Of a stretch of 64,000 bases of DNA, positions 12,085 to 23,389 are shown piece after piece. This DNA is from Branchipolynoe longqiensis. Its lineage: Eukaryota > Annelida > Polychaeta > Phyllodocida > Polynoidae. The position numbers were made by a program, and so were the translations under genes. How positions within the stretch are numbered: the first letter of the stretch is position 1; each line of letters begins with the position of its first letter. Location of the stretch: NCBI GenBank assembly GCA_030323885.1, contig CM059194.1, positions 25,423,363 to 25,487,362 of the forward strand. Direction: 5' to 3'. Below the pieces are notes generated by a model that saw only the letters and a list, made by a program, of their open reading frames with translations, was not told the DNA's origin and searched no databases.

Positions 12085-13546
12085 GCTGTGTGTGTGTCTC
12101 TGTGTGTGTCTCTGTGTCTGTGTGTGTCTGTGTGTGTGTCTATGTGTCTCTGTGTGTCTGTGTGTGTGTCTCGGTCTGTGTCTCTGTCTGTGTCTCTGAA
12201 TGTGTCTCTGGCTGTGTCTCTGTCTGTGTCTCTGTCTGTGTCTCTGTCTCTGAATGTGTCTCTGTATGTGTCTCTGTCTGTGTCTCTGAATGTGTCTCTG
12301 TATGCGTCTCTGTCTGTGTCTGTGTCTGTGTCTGTGTCTGTCTCTGAATGTGTCTCTGTCTGTGTCTGTGTCTCTGTCTGTGTCTCTGAATGTGTCTCTG
12401 TCTGTGTCTCTGTCTCTGAATGTGTCTCTGTATGTGTCTCTGTCTGTGTCTCTGTCTGTGTCTCTGTCTGTGTCTCTGTCTGTGTCTCTGTCTGTGTCTC
12501 TGTCTGTGTCTCTGTATGTGTCTCTGTCTGTGTCTCTGTCTGTGTCTGTGTCTCTGTATGTGTCTCTGTCTGTGTCTCTGTGTGTGTCTGTCTTTGAATG
12601 TGTCTCTGTCTGTGTCTCTGTCTGTGTCTCTGTCTCTGAATGTGTCTCTGTCTGTGTCTGTGTCTCTGTATCTGAATGTGTCTGTGTCTCTGTCTCTGAA
12701 TGTGTCTGTGTCTCTGTATGTGTCTGTGTCTGTGTCTGTGTCTCTGTCTCTGAATGTGTCTCTGTCTCTGAATGTGTCTGTGTCTGTGTCTCTGTCTGTG
12801 TCTCTGTCTCTGAATGTGTCTCTGTCTGTGTCTCTGTCTGTGTATGTGTCTCTGTCTGTGTCTCTGAATGTGTCTCTGTCTGTGTCTCTGTCTGTGTCTC
12901 TGTCTGTCTGTGAATATGTCTCTGTATGTGTCTGTGTCTGTGTCTATGTATGTGTCTCTGTCTGTGTCTCTGTCTGTGTCTCTGTGTGTGTCTCTGTCTG
13001 TGTGTGTATGTCTCTGTGTATCTGTGTCTGTGTGTGTGTCACTGTGTGTCACTGTGTGTCTGTGTGGGTATGTGTGTGTGTGTCTGTGTGTGTGTCTCTG
13101 TCTTTGTCTCTGTCTCTGTATGTGTCTCTGAATATGTATCTGTCTGTGTCTCTGTCTGTGTCTGTGTATGTGTCTGTGTCTCTGTCTGTGTCTCTGTCTG
13201 CATCTATGTATGTGTCTCTGTGTCTCTCTGTGTCTGTGTGTGTGTCTCTGTGTGTCTATGTCTCTGTGTCTCAGAGAGAGAGATAGAGAGAGACACACAC
13301 AGACACAGAAAGAGACACATACAGAGACACAGATAGAGACACAAACAGAGACATATACAGAGACACATACACACAGACAGAGACACAGAGAGAGACACAG
13401 AGAGAGACACATACAGAGACACAGACACATTCAGAGACAGACACAGACAGAGACACAGACACATACAGAGACACATACAGAGACACAGACAGAGACACAT
13501 TCAGAGACACAGACAGAGACACAGACAGAGACACAGACACACACAA
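12085..13546. repeat. (TCTGTG)n / (CACAGA)n array with strand switch
   Basis: From 12085 to about 13270 the plus strand reads TCTGTG with variants (TCTCTG, TATGTG, AATGTG). After a short TCTCAGAGAGAGAGATAGAG junction the plus strand reads the complement (CACAGACAGAGA) to 13546. The array therefore holds an inverted junction. All long open frames here are repeat artefacts. Confidence 0.95.
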
Positions 13547-13718
13547 TTGGGTCAAGCGGCATTGTTTTTCCACCGGCGGAACACGTTGGCACCGCGCCAA
13601 TAACGAGCCAAGTTTTCTCAAAACTCGCCGAAAAGTTTGACGTTTCTCGACGGGTTGAATATATTTAAGCGCGTTGGCGGCACGCCGGAATACACGTCGT
13701 AGTGTGACTGCTCCATTA

Positions 13719-14140
13719 TACACACAATAACTATTGACAATGAGTAAAGTATCACCAGCAACTACATAAACACATTCACGCACCTGGCCCTATATACCTT
13801 TTACACCAATAGACCATTGGCATTCCCCCAACAATGTGTTTTATCGGAATATTTGACAATACTATAGCATATCATTTTCAGATAATTGAAATTAATTGCT
13901 AAAAGTTTTTTTTGTTCACAGCAAGGCCAACATTTTATTTCAAAATAAGTGTTAGCCACATAAAATCAGCCAATCAGATGCCAGATAGGCGGCCTTTAAG
14001 AGCAATTTGCCACCAGTACTTGGGTCGCTAACAGAGTAGGTCAACATCCAGTACATTGGGCCTAATGCATACCCTCTCTTAGGGTCATGGAGCGGTCAGG
14101 CTAGACCAATGCACGGGATGGTCTGCATCGTTTTGCTGCT
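13719..14140. other. non-coding stretch
   Basis: AT-rich to 14040, then ordinary composition. I see no gene or repeat arms. Confidence 0.4.
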
Positions 14141-14143
14141 TTG

Positions 14144-14376
14144 CTGTTTGTGGTGTTTGTGGTGTTTGTGGTGTTTGTGGCGTTTGTGTGTGTGTTTGTG
14201 AGTGTTTGTGAGTGTTTGTGAGTGTTTGTGAGTGTTTGTGAGTGAGTGAGTGAGTGAGTGAGTGAGTGAGTGAGTGAGTGAGTGAGTGAGTGTTTGTTTG
14301 TTTGTTTGTTTGTGAGTGAGTGAGTGAGTGAGTGAGTGTTTGTGTGTGCGTGCGTGCGTGCGTGTGTGTGTGTGTG
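14144..14376 (+). repeat. compound GT-rich microsatellite
   Basis: Successive blocks of TTTGTGG, GAGTGTTTGT, (GAGT)n, (TTTG)n, (GAGT)n, (GCGT)n and (GT)n. Confidence 0.95.
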
Positions 14377-14425
14377 TGTATGGCTCGATCAGGATTCCAC
14401 GTTACCATTGTGTGCAAAGAATAGT

Positions 14426-14765
14426 TTGTTTGTTTGTTGTTGTTTTACATCCTAGCAACATCTAAGATCCTATCAGGACGGCTACCGGCTTGTGAAAGTG
14501 CGCACTCATGGCGATTTTATAGTGATGTCCCACTGGGAAACTAGGCCGCCGGCACCATGACCTCGTATCCCACTCAGTCACATTAGCCTGACACTGAGCA
14601 CACCAGTCCTTGCCCTGTCCTAATAATGCCAAGCGCATGGCTAGGAAGCGACAAGTATCAATTTTGAAGTCATTGGTTTGAGTCGACCAGGGTTCAAACC
14701 CATGACCCCACGATCTACCAGCACGGGAGATAGACGCTCTAACTCATTCGGCCATCCCGTCTGGT
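14426..14765 (-). mobile_element. SINE, full-length
   Basis: The tail (TTGTTTTACATCCTAGCAAC) starts at 14439. The head ends at ATTCGGCCATCCCGTCTGG. Duplicated B-box region as in 4952-5284. Confidence 0.85.
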
Positions 14766-14821
14766 CTACAAAGGATAGAATCATGCCACAACGCTCGAAC
14801 TGCCCAAATTGTTGAGTACTA

Positions 14822-15895
14822 ACTAGGTTGGTTGTTGGGAGTTTTAGGTCCTGGCAACATCTAAGGTCATATCAAGATGAGTACCGACTTGTGACAGTAC
14901 ACACTCATGATGACTTTATAGTGCTGCCCCACTGGGAGACCAGGCCACCAGCAGCAAGACCTGATATCCCACTCAGTCACATTATCCTGATATTGTGCTA
15001 ACCAGTCCTAGTCTATTAATGCTGAGCACCAGGGCCCGTATGCACGAATCAGGGTTAGTGCCTTAACCGCGGCTAAGGTATCCCCGCAGGGCTAAAAGTG
15101 AAAATTCGGTATGCACCAATCGGAGTTAGGGCTAACCGCCGACCGTAGCCTCGGCTAAGCTACCCCAGTTTCAAATCAGGTTTTACCTTCTAGCCGGGGC
15201 GGTTAGTGTGCATGTGTGCCTCTCAATCTATTGAATGTGATCATATTTAACAGAATTACATATGTAATAAGTGAAATTTGATCAATTTAACCCTAAATGC
15301 GAAGCGTTATTAAGGCTACTGCCGCATTGGCGGCGATATTAATAGTTATATTTTCGAATCGACGAACGTAATGTAAACAAATCGCCGCCGCATCGACGTC
15401 ACTTTCCATACTGCCGGCAGCGGTGGTTTGTTTACTGTACCTTCGCCGATTCGAAAATATAACTATTAATATTGCCACCAATGCGGCGGTAGCCTTAATA
15501 ACGCTTCGAATTTAGGGTTAAATTGATAAAATTTCACTTATTGTGTATGTAATTCTGTTAAATATGATCGCATTCAATCGATTTGAGCCTAATATATGGG
15601 TAAAAACGCAGAGGGAATTCCCAAATCTATAAATAAACTCACGGTTAGCTATCCGCAGCGGCTAAAACATTGGTGCATACCGATTCACACATTTCTCAAA
15701 TTCCCCGCTACCCTGAGGTAGCTATCCGCGGCTAGTGTCTTAACTCCGGCTAAGCCTAACCCCGATTCGTGCATACGGCCCCAGGCTAGGTAGCGACAAG
15801 TATCAATTTTACAAGTCATTGGTTTGACTCGACCATGAATTTAACTCCCGACCTTCCGCACTGGAAGCCAGCGCTCTACCAATTCGGCAACCGTA
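14822..15895 (-). mobile_element. SINE interrupted by a TIR element
   Basis: Tail and body at 14822-15031, then body end and 'GACGCGG'-type head at 15781-15895. The two parts rejoin within GAGCACCAGGCTAGG; the short CAGG at both edges of the insert is the likely target duplication. Confidence 0.8.
15032..15782. mobile_element. TIR element, GGGCCGTATGCACGAATC termini, nested in a SINE
   Basis: Starts GGGCCCGTATGCACGAATC and ends GATTCGTGCATACGGCCC. The interior contains a long imperfect palindrome (about 15290-15400 against 15425-15520) and the AATTCTGTTAAATATGATCG block also found in 5461-6485. Non-coding. Confidence 0.85.
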
Positions 15896-16009
15896 CTAGT
15901 GATATATTTAATATTTCATCTTTTCTACTCGTCCTCGGTTACCAGGTATTTCTACCACTGAAATAAATCCGCTACAAATTACAATAGTCCCTGCCTTTGG
16001 CGACCCCTA

Positions 16010-16605
16010 TATCAGACGGGATGAACTAACAGTACTGACTGGCTTCACATGAAGGGAGGTCGTCGGTTTTCAAACCTCGACCGAGTCAAACAATTGACGC
16101 ACATAATTGATACTTGTTGCTACCTAGCCTAGAGCTCAGCATTAAAGTTGCATAGTCCGAATACTTTGAGTTTCTGCAATTTTTCCGAGATATATATCTA
16201 CATATATCTAAGTTTTGGCAAGCATGCCAAAAGTCTGACACCATATGCCTTAGCAGTAAAAGGTTCTATTAAATCGATTCAGTGTTCCCTTCTATGTGGC
16301 AACAAATGGTTAATAAGTGCAGCAGTATCTAAGTTAGATTTGTAGAATCAATTCTAGCTAATTATTTTGGTTTTGAAAATTTGATGTGTCATCGGATTAT
16401 GCAGCTTTAATAAATCAAATATGACAAGGACTGGTCTTGCTCAGCATCAGGATAATGTGACTGAGTGGGATCTCAGGTCATGGTGCGAGTCATACCCTGG
16501 TCTACCAATGAGACAGCACCATAAAGTCACCATGCGTGTAAACTGTCACAAATCAGTATCCATCCTGATATGATGATAGATGTTGCTAGAACGTAAGACC
16601 CCAGT
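16010..16605 (+). mobile_element. SINE interrupted by a TTAA MITE
   Basis: Head and first body part to 16141, body and tail from 16411. The interruption falls in the SINE 'CTCGGCATTATTAGGA' block. Confidence 0.8.
16146..16406 (+). mobile_element. TTAA-target MITE, internally deleted
   Basis: TTAA at 16142-16145 and 16407-16410 flank AGTTGCATAGTCCGA...ATGCAGCT. It is shorter than the ~300-350-bp form because the first third is deleted. Confidence 0.85.
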
Positions 16606-17037
16606 AAACAGATACACAAGTAATCATCAAGCCTTGTAATTGGCGAACCTATGGCTTTTGTGGTACTTATATATAGTCCACGTTCCCCTCAAAACTAACT
16701 ATGACTATGAGGGACGCCTTCATAGGAAATCGAATGCTTGAACTCGGCCAAGGTCTTGATAGTGCACACTATTCACAACGCCTATTAAATTGACGATGAA
16801 ATTGTTTTGGGAGATTCAATTCAATGGCATATTAATACAATTATACGGTGAAGCGAACCATATGGAGTAGATCATAGGTAATTTATGCGTTTTTGTGATC
16901 GGGCACCGAGCCAAGATGGGGTGGGATGCGTGGGGGGCCGGGGGCATGGCAGTAAACTGTCGCCGCCCCCCCCCCCCCCACCTTCCATCCGCCCATGCAA
17001 TGTAGTGCTGGAGGGCTGGCACATCCGCTCATTCATT

Positions 17038-17720
17038 AAACAACATTGCTTAATGCCAAGTAGTCAGGGGTTAATGGGGTGAAGGCCATTTCGGGAACCT
17101 TCGCTTGGAGATGTGTCTGAACAACATTTGTCATGTAAACAAACACAGCCTTTTCACAACTACCAGAATACAGGTATTCTAAATACAGCCACTTCCATTA
17201 ATGAAAGTGGTCTCCAGCAAAAACTGCGAAATCAAGCCGAGATTATTACACTGACAGCAAATTTCCATGAAAATGTAGATTTCCCCCCATAGTATTAGAA
17301 CTGTCAGGGAATTGCGGGAAAATGCCGGAAGTCAGGTTTCAAATATCCTTGTTGTGCCTATATTATCGCCCGTACCTAACTCATTCTTGTTTGCGTTACA
17401 TTATTCTCTAAGAATATCTAAGGTCATATAAGAACGGGATTCAAACTACCCAATTGTCATCATGATATACATCCTGATTCCTTAGCATTTTATTTAACGT
17501 CAATCGGTAAAAAAAAATTGTAATCGTGGAAATCCGCAAAATCGCGGAGACCTTTCATCCCTGCTTAATGCCGAAAACTCAGGGGTTAATGGGGTGAAGG
17601 CCATTTCAGAAACTTTCGCCTGGAGATGTGTCTGAACAATATTCGTCATTTAAACAAATGCAGCCTTTTCACAGCTACTCATTACTTACAGGTAGTCTAA
17701 AAACAGCCAGTTACTCTCCA
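17038..17720. repeat. duplicated 155-bp segment flanking a hAT-like MITE
   Basis: A segment with GGGGTTAATGGGGTGAAGGC and GGAGATGTGTCTGAACAA occurs at about 17038-17192 and again at about 17563-17720. Between them lies a degenerate CAGGGATGAAAG-type MITE (about 17200-17563, right end CTTTCATCCCTG). Confidence 0.7.
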
Positions 17721-17997
17721 CCTAAACAACACCATTCTATTCTGGACTAGTCCGCCCCCTTTGGCTTCAATAGTCGCCTCTCACAACACGCAGACAGGAA
17801 AGGGAGCTCGCCTGTGTTGTAAGTTGTAGCCAGACAAACACAGGCAGGACTTGACAGTGGATATAACCACCCAAAATACCGCTAGAGGGGAGTGTGCTAG
17901 TTCACTGTGCATACACGTGAACGGGGGTCATCGGATGGTCACTGTGACGACAATTCAGATCACTCCCCCCCCCCCCCCACCAACTCTCACCAGACGA
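17721..17997. other. short unassigned stretch
   Basis: Includes a poly-C run at 17966-17978. No gene found. Confidence 0.4.
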
Positions 17998-17999
17998 CC

Positions 18000-18330
18000 A
18001 GACGGGAATGAGTTTAGCACCTTCTCCCGTTTTGGTAGATGGTGGGATTCGAAGCCACAGGTTCAAACCCTGTTCTAGTCAAACCGACGACTTAAAAATG
18101 TGTACTTGTTAATTCCTAGTCAGATGCGCGGCATTGTTAGGATTGGGCAAGGACTGGTTGGCTCAGTGTCAGGATAATGTGATTGAGTGGGATATCAGGT
18201 CATGGTGCTGGCGGCCTCGTCTCCCAGTGGTGCAGCATTGTAAAGTCGCCATGAGTGCGAATTGTCACAAGTCAGTACATGTCCTGATATGACTTTAGAT
18301 GTTGCCAGGACGTAAAACTCTAACAACCAG
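18000..18330 (+). mobile_element. SINE, 'GACGGGA' head subtype
   Basis: The head starts GACCAGACGGGAATGAG with part of the A-box deleted. Body and tail are complete to AAAACTCTAACAACC. Confidence 0.8.
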
Positions 18331-18668
18331 CACATCACCAGCCAGCTACCTTTTCAGGTGTCTAAATATTTGTTGTTTATAAATTTTTCTTCTTTAAAGA
18401 TCTGGTCACGTGATTGAACCATGTATTCTTTAACATGTATTTAACATGTATTTTCATGAAAACATCACACTTAGAATGGGCTATCCGAGTGCAAACTCAG
18501 TAGGTCAGGATTGGTATGCCCAGTATCATTAGATTTTGACTGCCCCATTGCTTCTGTGATGTCAGATAGGGAAGGGTGGACTTATTCAAATTTTCTTTAA
18601 TGTACCATAACCTACGTCATTGAGGTCTGTCATTAGGGCAAAATGATACTAAAGCTACAGTAATATAG

Positions 18669-18928
18669 CAGGGTCCGAACGCATGTGAAGACATGGAATT
18701 CAATGCTATTGCAAGGCTTTTCAAGGCTGTTTTTGATAGGAATTCAAGACTATTTTCATTTGGATTTCAGGACATAACAACACTGGCGAATGGCGATTTC
18801 AGACTAATTTAGATCAGTGGGAATAGTATAATGGGATTCAAGGCTTTTCAAAGCTTTTCAAGACTAATTACCCAAGATAGGTTCAATTCAAGACTTTTCA
18901 AGACCTTACAGGCCCTGTACGGACCCTG
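18669..18928. mobile_element. hAT-like MITE, CAGGGTCCG termini
   Basis: Begins CAGGGTCCGAAC and ends GTACGGACCCTG. The flanks TAATATAG and TAATTATG are a plausible decayed 8-bp target duplication, as hAT elements make. The interior repeats 'AAGGCTTTTCAAGGCT' and 'GGAATTCAAGACT'. Relatives lie at 32006-32228 and 40388-40668. Confidence 0.7.
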
Positions 18929-19179
18929 TAATTATGAATATTTAAAGGTGTTGGTCATGTCACCACCCCTTTTAACCTTTAAAACAAGTGATGGGAATGC
19001 TATCAATGTGGCTTATGAAGCATCAGCAGGCGTTCTCGTTACTGCGCTCTGATGCAACGGTTTGACGAACGGTTTATATGTTTACAATAAAGCCTATCTC
19101 TGGAGATTCATTGAGCAGCGATAAGTTATCGGATGTTACTGGGGCCGGATCCAGAATTGTCAAAACAAGGATGGTCTAA

Positions 19180-21533
19180 AAGTAGGTACCTGCAGCGGTA
19201 TGAAAAGGTCCAGGAATGGTTCTTTTTTTCCCCATCAATATCCACATGCTTGTAACTATTTCTGTATGTAATTGATTTTGATGAAATTGCATAACCTAGA
19301 AGATCAACATATTTTCCATCCGATGATGTTGTTGGATTGAATACATAGTAAGTTTGTATTTAAGTTAAATCCATTTGCATGATGAGTGTATTTAGTGAAT
19401 ATTCCTTCATTACTGGTGTCAATGAAAACAAATCTGAAAACAGAATATCTTTAATGGGCTCGTGCTTCCTTGCACTACATCATGGATGGTATCAAAAGAA
19501 GCGCAATCACATCAGCTTTCTATCCATATATAGTTTGCCATAGGTCAAAAAGGTCAATCAGGTCAGATTCTGCAATTTAAATTATTTTGAAAGTTTAAAA
19601 CCCATTTACTGAATTAAAAACTATTAAAAACCTAATAAGATTTGGTATGGGTAGATAGACAATTTGATTCCCTTTCCAATGATATCAATCTTACTACAGT
19701 ACATCCTCGTTAAACCAAGCTTGGTTAAACCAAACAATCGGTTAATCCAAACTTTTTTTCGGCGGCCCGGCAAAATACTACCATTTATCATATAAAAAAG
19801 TTGGTTAAACCAAAGTCGGTTAATCCAAATTATCGGTTAATCCAAACAGAATTGTCAGACCCAGGCCACTTCCGGTACAGTTAAACCAAACTTTCATGTG
19901 GTTATAAGGTCATCTGAGACCCCACAAACCTTTTTATATGATAAATGGTAGTATTTGCCAGGCTGCTGAACAAAAGTTAGGATTAACTGATCGTTTGGTT
20001 TAACCAAGCTTGGTTTAATGGGATTGTAATGTATATACATAAAAAACAATAATCAAAGTGTCCACATACATTGTATATTACATCTGGAATACAACCTTAC
20101 TCAAAGTCAAAGCCAAAGCTCGGTTAAAGCAATGATTGGTTAATCCAAACAAATTTCTAGGGTCCCTTCAAGTTTGGTTTAACAGGGTTATACTGTATAG
20201 TGCTAGTTAGTACAAGGAGCCGCAGACAGAATATTGACACTAACTTTGCTGACCACACTAGTTTTACTATGGTAACACCCATGTAGAAACTTGTACATGA
20301 CATTGATGTCTATTGAGATATATTACAGAATATATAATCTAATATTGGGCCAAATTTGGAGAGGATCCAACCATTGCTCTAGGCATAGTGAATATTTAAA
20401 GCTTTTCTTAAATCGTTATTTTTGGTTTCAGACACTTTTAATTTGCATTTGCAATCAAAATGCATATTTTGATATTCTTAGCAAGTCTTGCTAAAGCCAA
20501 TATGCATTTGTTCCATATGCTATGTCTACAAAATTTGAAGAAGATCCACCTATTGGATGAGCCACAGTGAGTGTTCAAATCTTGACTAACAAATCTTAAT
20601 TTTTTTATTTTGTACACTTTTCTTTTGTATGTGCAATCAAAATGCACTTTTTGTATCCAGACAGAATATTAATACGATAATGTGTATAACCTCCAGATGA
20701 TGTGCACTGTCAATTTATAGGAAGTTTAACCAATTGGTTAAGCTACAATGAGCATTTAAAGATTCATCAAATTGATATATTTGCTTTTTCAACAATTTGT
20801 CTTTATAGGTTCAATCAAAATTCAATATTTTCCATGTCTTTGAATATAATATTGATATAAATAATATCTATTAGTCGTAGAGAATGGCTATTGTAATACT
20901 CTGCCAAATATAAAGAAGATTCAAAAGATTGTTTTGTTGCAATGAGCTTTCAAACATTGAAATGTTGAAAATAATTCACTTACAGATCCTGTTTACATGC
21001 AAACAATTACACTTTCTGATATGTTAAGATGCAAATATCGTTTGAATCTCTGAAGATAGAGCTCTGAGGAATAAATAGGGTGTTACACTGTTATCAATCG
21101 GTGAACTATTTAGCATTTATTCAGTCTTGTTACAGTTTTCCAAGAAAATACCATACTTTGAAAATGGCTATTTGGCCAAATCAGAATGTTTAAGTTTTTT
21201 ATGAATTGCCCTTTTTGGCATTGTCTTATTAAAAATCTGAGTAATTGATTAAGCAATTGACAATTTAAATTCCTTTATATATGTAGAATGGAAATTGGTT
21301 AGCAGAACTCCCCTCACATCCTTACACTTATTATAATAGTTGGTTAAAGTTCCACTTTTTATTCAAAATTAATACATTTTATACATTTAATCTTGAAAAA
21401 TTATTATCTCAAGAACAATAATATATATAGCCTAACTGTTTTTGGATTTAGGCTTGTAATTTTAACGTCTACAGGAAGAATAACAATATTGAATGCTATG
21501 CATATTTTAAAAATTCACTGCCGGTACCTACTT
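19180..21533. mobile_element. 2.35-kb TIR element, AAGTAGGTACC termini, copy A
   Basis: Ends AAGTAGGTACCTGCAG and CTGCCGGTACCTACTT, with TAA on both sides as candidate target duplication (19177-19179, 21534-21536). The interior is AT-rich and has diverged repeats of about 170-190 bp (GAAGATCC...TTGG...GCCACAGTGAG, then GCAATCAAAATGCA). I see no open frame of transposase size, so it is non-autonomous. It carries a nested MITE at 19695-20197. The inverted sister copy is at 37888-39817. Confidence 0.85.
19695..20197. mobile_element. pogo/Tc1-like MITE, TACAGTACATCCTCG termini
   Basis: Ends TACAGTACATCCTCGTTAAA and AACAGGGTTATACTGTA. The inside has alternating GGTTAAACCAAA and TTAATCCAAA motifs in both orientations. 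The sister element at 37888-39817 lacks it, showing an empty TA-type site. Confidence 0.85.
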
Positions 21534-21659
21534 TAATGCAGCTGTTGACTGGCTAGTCTTGCATGCTTCGCTGGCGAGATGCACATGGTTCACTGGAGCT
21601 GGGTGCTCAGTGATAACTGGTCTATATCTACAGTGGCAGCTCAACAGTCGAGATAGCTT

Positions 21660-21945
21660 GGTTGGTTATTCGAGTTTTACATATGGGCAACATCTAAGGT
21701 CATATCAGGACAGATACTGACTTGTGACAGTGCACACTCATGGTGACCTGATATCACATTCAGTCACATTATCCTGACACTGAGGCAACAAGTCCTTGCC
21801 ATGTCCTGATAATGCCGAGCGCCTGGCTAGGAAGCGACAAGTATACATTTTAAAGTCATTGGTTTGACTCGACCAGGGTTTGAAACGGTGTGGTCGAATC
21901 GCACGATCTACTCAACTCATTCGACCATCCTGTCTTGTCCATCGA
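21660..21945 (-). mobile_element. SINE with body deletion
   Basis: The 'TTTATAGTGCTGCCCCACTG' block is missing. Tail and head are recognisable. Confidence 0.8.
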
Positions 21946-22249
21946 GATAGCTATCTTGATTGATGACCAGAATAGGTGGTGTGGTTCAATAATTGGCCAG
22001 CCTTGCCATAGCCAACGCTGCCATGCACCCACACACACCCCATCTCCCATCATATTGTTTTGTGCAGTAAATTCTGATCAATTGGAGTGGGGTAGTTATT
22101 TTTTTCTTTAGTTTATTGGGATTACAACAACAAACCCGCCTGACACTGAGCAAACAGAACCTGTGTAGTCACGGTGCAAACAACTATGGATACACACATA
22201 TGCTTACATATAAGCTCATGCTACAAGTGCACATTCTCCAATTAAAAAT

Positions 22250-22376
22250 GGACCAGATGGGATGGCCGAATGAGTTGAGCGTCCGTCTCCGTTTGGTAGA
22301 TAGTGGAATTCGAACCAATGGGTTTGAACCCTGGTCGACTCAAACCAATTACTTACCAATGACATACTTGTCGCTT
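22250..22376 (+). mobile_element. SINE head fragment
   Basis: GACCAGATGGGATGGCCGAA head with duplicated B-box, truncated after ACATACTTGTCGCTTCC. Confidence 0.75.
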
Positions 22377-22384
22377 CCTTTCCA

Positions 22385-22640
22385 TTCTGACATATTTCTT
22401 TTGAGGAAATCCGCTGCCGCCACATAAGCTACTTTTTCCGATACGCAGCAATGGGTCTTTTATATGCACTTTCCCACAAACAGGACAGTACATACCACAG
22501 CCTTTGATGAACAAGGTGTGGACTACTGGTTGGAACTAAAAATAGCCCAAACTGCAAATGGGTCCACTGAGCAGGATCTATAGGATGATCCACGCCTGCA
22601 CAGGTGGACACTCTACTGCCTGAGCTACATCCCGCTCCCT
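22385..22640 (-). mobile_element. second SINE family, copy with tRNA-like head
   Basis: Minus-strand head (GGATGTAGCTCAGGCAGTAG, a clear tRNA A-box) at 22600-22640, then the conserved block CTTTTATATGCACTTTCCC and CAGCCTTTGATGAAC on the plus strand. This body is, to my knowledge, common in gastropod genomes. Shorter copies are at 34970-35205 and 36972-37260. Confidence 0.75.
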
Positions 22641-22745
22641 ACAAATTTATACTTGTCACTGCCTCGAATGGCATTCAGCAGTATTAGGTTTGGGAAAGGA
22701 GCAGTGAAATGAGGAAGACCAATTAAATCACCCTGCTTAATCAAC
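22640..22745 (+). mobile_element. short-tailed variant of the main SINE, fragment
   Basis: Has AAATTTATACTTGTCACTGC, but then a different tail (GAGGAAGACCAATTAAATCA, CTTAATCAACTG). The same variant tail is at 39950-40145 and 35455-35820. Confidence 0.6.
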
Positions 22746-22856
22746 TGTTGTACCAAATAAAAAATAAAAAAAATAAAAGTAAAAGTAATACTTAGAAGGG
22801 CAGATCTAAGACCCCGCTTTTCGACATGAGCACCATACCAGATCTTGAGAGTTTAA

Positions 22857-23173
22857 AGTTGCATAGTCCAATGGTCTGTTATTTTCTGAGATAAATATAT
22901 TAGGTTGATCACAATAATCTACCTTAATTTAGTTTGGAACAACATTGCTTTAAAATGACTAACGTGTGAGATATTTCAAGTGTAAACATGCCAAATTAAT
23001 ATTGGCATCGTTGTCAAAACTCTGACCAGATAGGCTTTAGTTGTAACAAATTCTCTTAAATTGACATCCCTAAGTAACAGCAAATACTTAATAAGTGAAC
23101 CAGTACCTCAGGTTCAAATTTAGATGAGTGGTTTGCTTTCGAAAAGTTTATGCTTTAATCGGAATATGCAACT
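22857..23173 (+). mobile_element. TTAA-target MITE, complete
   Basis: TTAA at 22853-22856 and 23174-23177 flank AGTTGCATAGTCCAATGG...ATATGCAACT. Confidence 0.85.
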
Positions 23174-23389
23174 TTAAGGTATTCGTTGCTAATATTATGA
23201 AAGATCAAACTAGCATATTTAACCAATAGAAAATAATAGCTAAGAAACTAAAACTAGCGCATTAGACAACTAATAAGGTCATCCATGATGCAACAGCCGT
23301 GACCGGCCTACTTGGGATGAATCAAATAATCAAGGTAATGTGTACATGGATGTGGCCCCCACCCTCCCCCAACAAGCATAAACAGATAA

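Larger units (their letters stand above)
11791..13718. mobile_element. 1.9-kb TIR element carrying a palindrome and a giant hexamer array
   Basis: Starts TAATGGAGCAGTCACACTAC and ends with the reverse complement GTAGTGTGACTGCTCCATTA; the TIR continues into GACGTGT. The terminal TA or TTA may be target sequence. It shares termini and core palindrome with 8122-8702. There is no transposase; most of its length is the array at 12085-13546. The 542-codon open frame across it is a by-product of a 6-bp repeat whose length is a multiple of 3. Confidence 0.85.

Noticed and set aside
11802..13430. 542-codon open frame rich in His/Arg/Gln/Thr/Asp
   Set aside because: It is the translation of a 6-bp repeat array. 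Several frames on both strands stay open across the same array, and there is no domain.
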